A stretch of DNA of 60,615 nt from an uncultured Oscillospiraceae bacterium (GTDB taxonomy: Bacteria > Bacillota > Clostridia > Oscillospirales > Oscillospiraceae). Positions 59,510-60,615 of this stretch are shown here, in pieces. The translations under genes were made by a program, and so were the position numbers. The DNA lies in the NCBI GenBank assembly GCA_947626315.1, contig CANQRQ010000016.1:1-60615 (forward strand). Reading direction: 5' to 3'. Under the pieces are notes generated by a model. The model did not search any database and was not told where the DNA came from. It was given only the letters and a program-made list of their open reading frames with translations. Within the stretch, counting starts at the first letter, position 1. Every line of letters starts with the position of its first letter.

Positions 59510-60286
59510 ATGAAACAGTATGTAGTGGACGCCTTTACAGATGCGGTCTTTCACGGCAACCAAGCCGCCGTCTGCGTGATGGAGCAGTGGCCCTCTGAGG
59601 AACTGATGATGTCGGTCACCCGGGAGAACAACTTCTCTGAGACCGCCTTCACCGTCAAGGAGGGGGAGAAGTACCATCTGCGCTGGTTCACCCCCGGCGG
59701 AGAGATCGACCTCTGCGGCCACGCCACCCTGGGGACGGCCTATGTGCTCTTCCGCTTCTATGAGACGCAGGCGGAGCGGCTGGTGTTCAGCACCATGAGC
59801 GGGGACCTGATCGTGACGAAGAAGGGGGAGCTTTTGGAGATGGAGTTTCCCGCCTATGAGTTGAAGAGCGTACCCGTCACGGAAGCCATGGCGGAGGCGC
59901 TGGGCGTCCAGCCTCTGGAGGCCTGGCTGGGCCGGGATCTGCTCTGCGTCCTGGACAGTGAAGAGGCCGTTCGGAATGTGAACCCGGACCAGGAGAAGCT
60001 GAAGGGCCTGGAAGGACTTTTGCAGCATGTGACCGCTCGTGGTGAGGAGACAGACTGTGTCTCCCGGAGCTTTGCCCCCAAACTGGCCGTAGCGGAGGAC
60101 CCGGTCTGCGGCTCCGGCCACTGCCACATCGTCCCCTATTGGGCGGATCTGCTGGGCAAAGAGAAACTGGTGGCCTATCAGGCGTCCCGCCGCGGCGGCA
60201 CCCTCTACTGCCGCCGGGAGGGCAGCAAGATCTTCATGGCCGGTAAGGCGGCGCTGTACTCCATCGACGAGCTCTTTGTTGGGTAA
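59510..60286 (+). CDS. PhzF-family isomerase-like protein
   Basis: 258 residues of the diaminopimelate-epimerase-like fold. Family marks: VVDAFTDAVFHGNQAAVCVM at the start, the catalytic Glu in ENNFSETAFTV, GGEIDLCGHATLGTAYVLF, and EDPVCGSGHCHIVPYWADLLGK. PhzF proteins act on small amino- or hydroxy-acids, often as isomerases, but most have no known substrate. A ribosome site AAGGGGG precedes the ATG. A likely promoter is TATACT near 59471-59476. It is divergent from the LysR gene. Confidence 0.93.
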   Translation: MKQYVVDAFTDAVFHGNQAAVCVMEQWPSEELMMSVTRENNFSETAFTVKEGEKYHLRWFTPGGEIDLCGHATLGTAYVLFRFYETQAERLVFSTMSGDLIVTKKGELLEMEFPAYELKSVPVTEAMAEALGVQPLEAWLGRDLLCVLDSEEAVRNVNPDQEKLKGLEGLLQHVTARGEETDCVSRSFAPKLAVAEDPVCGSGHCHIVPYWADLLGKEKLVAYQASRRGGTLYCRREGSKIFMAGKAALYSIDELFVG

Positions 60287-60337
60287 AAAGCGTCTCTTCT
60301 CCTCTTCCATTTTCTCGTATTGCTCCCAAAAAGAGTA
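60287..60337. other. Spacer before RNA element copy B
   Basis: Short gap after the PhzF gene. No promoter of good quality and no gene were seen. Together with the elements below it makes the 329-bp gene-free end of the window. Confidence 0.5.
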
Positions 60338-60527
60338 GACAGCAGACAAGCAGAAGAACCCTGTAGGTACATGCAGGGGGAGAGGGCAGAGAGGGGGCGG
60401 GAGCCCCCTTTCAGCGTTCAATCTATTCTTATCCAGGAGCATTTTTGAATGCTCTTGGATAAGTTTTCAAGGGGAAGACAAAATGTCTTCCCCTTGAAAA
60501 AAGGACCGCCGAGGCGGTCCTTTTTTT
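60338..60527 (+). ncRNA. Structured RNA element, copy B
   Basis: Matches 27468-27656 at an offset of 32870. The 5' part, with four G-runs (60376-60401) and the GGGGGC-GGGA-GCCCCC hairpin, is unchanged. The second hairpin has C-G changed to T-A at one pair and one A-U changed to G-U. The third hairpin has U-A changed to G-C in its stem and a different loop. The terminator stem is wholly different (GGACCGCC 60503-60510, GGCGGTCC 60513-60520) but still pairs and ends in T60521-60527. Paired changes argue for selection on RNA shape. Confidence 0.7.
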
Positions 60528-60552
60528 GTGGGATTATAATTGGTTCTAAAAT

Positions 60553-60599
60553 AAATGTTGGGGTAACTCAGTCGCAAGGCTGGGCTACACCCAACATTT
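60553..60599. repeat. Hairpin at the window edge
   Basis: AAATGTTGGG (60553-60562) and CCCAACATTT (60590-60599) enclose 27 bases with an inner weak pairing (CTCAG/CTGGG). It may be a terminator of a gene beyond the window or part of a repeat. Too close to the end to judge. Confidence 0.4.
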
Positions 60600-60615
60600 T
60601 TAGTAATTAAGCAAA

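Noticed and set aside
60553-60599. Integron attC-like site
   Set aside because: The order of the arms is GTT...AAC, whereas attC has AAC...GTT, and no integrase is present.
1-60615. CRISPR array, prophage or complete insertion sequence
   Set aside because: No regularly spaced repeat series, no transposase, integrase or phage structural gene was found on either strand.

Overview
The window is a GC-rich, gene-dense piece of chromosome. It most likely comes from an anaerobic gut-type Firmicute of the Clostridia, in or near the Oscillospiraceae. The support for this is indirect: a T-box leader, BceRS-AB-like detoxification modules, a four-subunit pyruvate-type ferredoxin oxidoreductase, a split transketolase, an UPF0735/PheB-type ACT protein, TTG and GTG starts, and strong sigma-A-like promoters of the TTGACA-N17-TATAAT kind. 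No rRNA, CRISPR array, transposase or phage gene was seen. The assignment is inference from gene content and not from a database search.

Layout. 1-4.7 kb (minus): an operon of a DUF6282-type hydrolase, a MatC/SLC13-like carboxylate carrier and an aconitase-superfamily hydratase, divergent from a LysR regulator at 5.0-5.9 kb. 6.0-9.4 kb (minus): an FtsX-type ABC transporter pair. It is flanked by two copies of the last ~330 bp of the LysR gene, and the second copy is a frameshifted relic. 10-21.7 kb (minus): two tandem two-component/ABC modules of the Bce type, each response regulator-kinase-ATPase-permease. The second carries an unusual propeller plus solute-binding lipoprotein. Near-identical TTACA-N4-TGTAA boxes link the two modules. 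22-24.7 kb: split transketolase (plus), a CmpB-type membrane protein (minus). 24.7-27.2 kb: a cyclase-family hydrolase, then a consensus promoter, a T-box with an apparent Met specifier, and O-acetylhomoserine sulfhydrylase. 27.3-28.3 kb: tRNA-Gly(CCC), a structured RNA element, and ferritin.

28.4-39.7 kb holds a flavoprotein reductase and an EEP-family phosphodiesterase, then the aspartate-family amino acid block. Minus: ACT regulator, thrC, thrB, ilvA, ridA. Divergent plus: hom, lysC, asd. Together these run aspartate to threonine and on to 2-oxobutyrate, with RidA clearing the reactive enamine made by IlvA. 39.8-45.8 kb: a heterodimeric ABC exporter and a CPA2 antiporter. 45.9-50.4 kb (minus): cell-surface glycan genes (wecB, a polytopic polymerase-like protein, a fused GT2-GT4 glycosyltransferase). 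50.5-53.6 kb: porGDAB. 53.7-60.3 kb: MscS channel, a beta-helix carbohydrate-binding lipoprotein, a GPH-family sugar symporter, a LysR and PhzF pair.

Most notable: an approximately 190-nt element occurs twice (27468-27656 and 60338-60527). Its 5' sequence is nearly invariant and contains a potential G-quadruplex. Its three hairpins differ between copies by base-pair-preserving changes, and each copy ends in its own intrinsic terminator. This looks like a small structured RNA family that I do not recognise. Other leads are the shared Bce operators placed on kinase stop codons, a hairpin that buries the ilvA ribosome binding site, and the LysR tail duplication around an ABC transporter.
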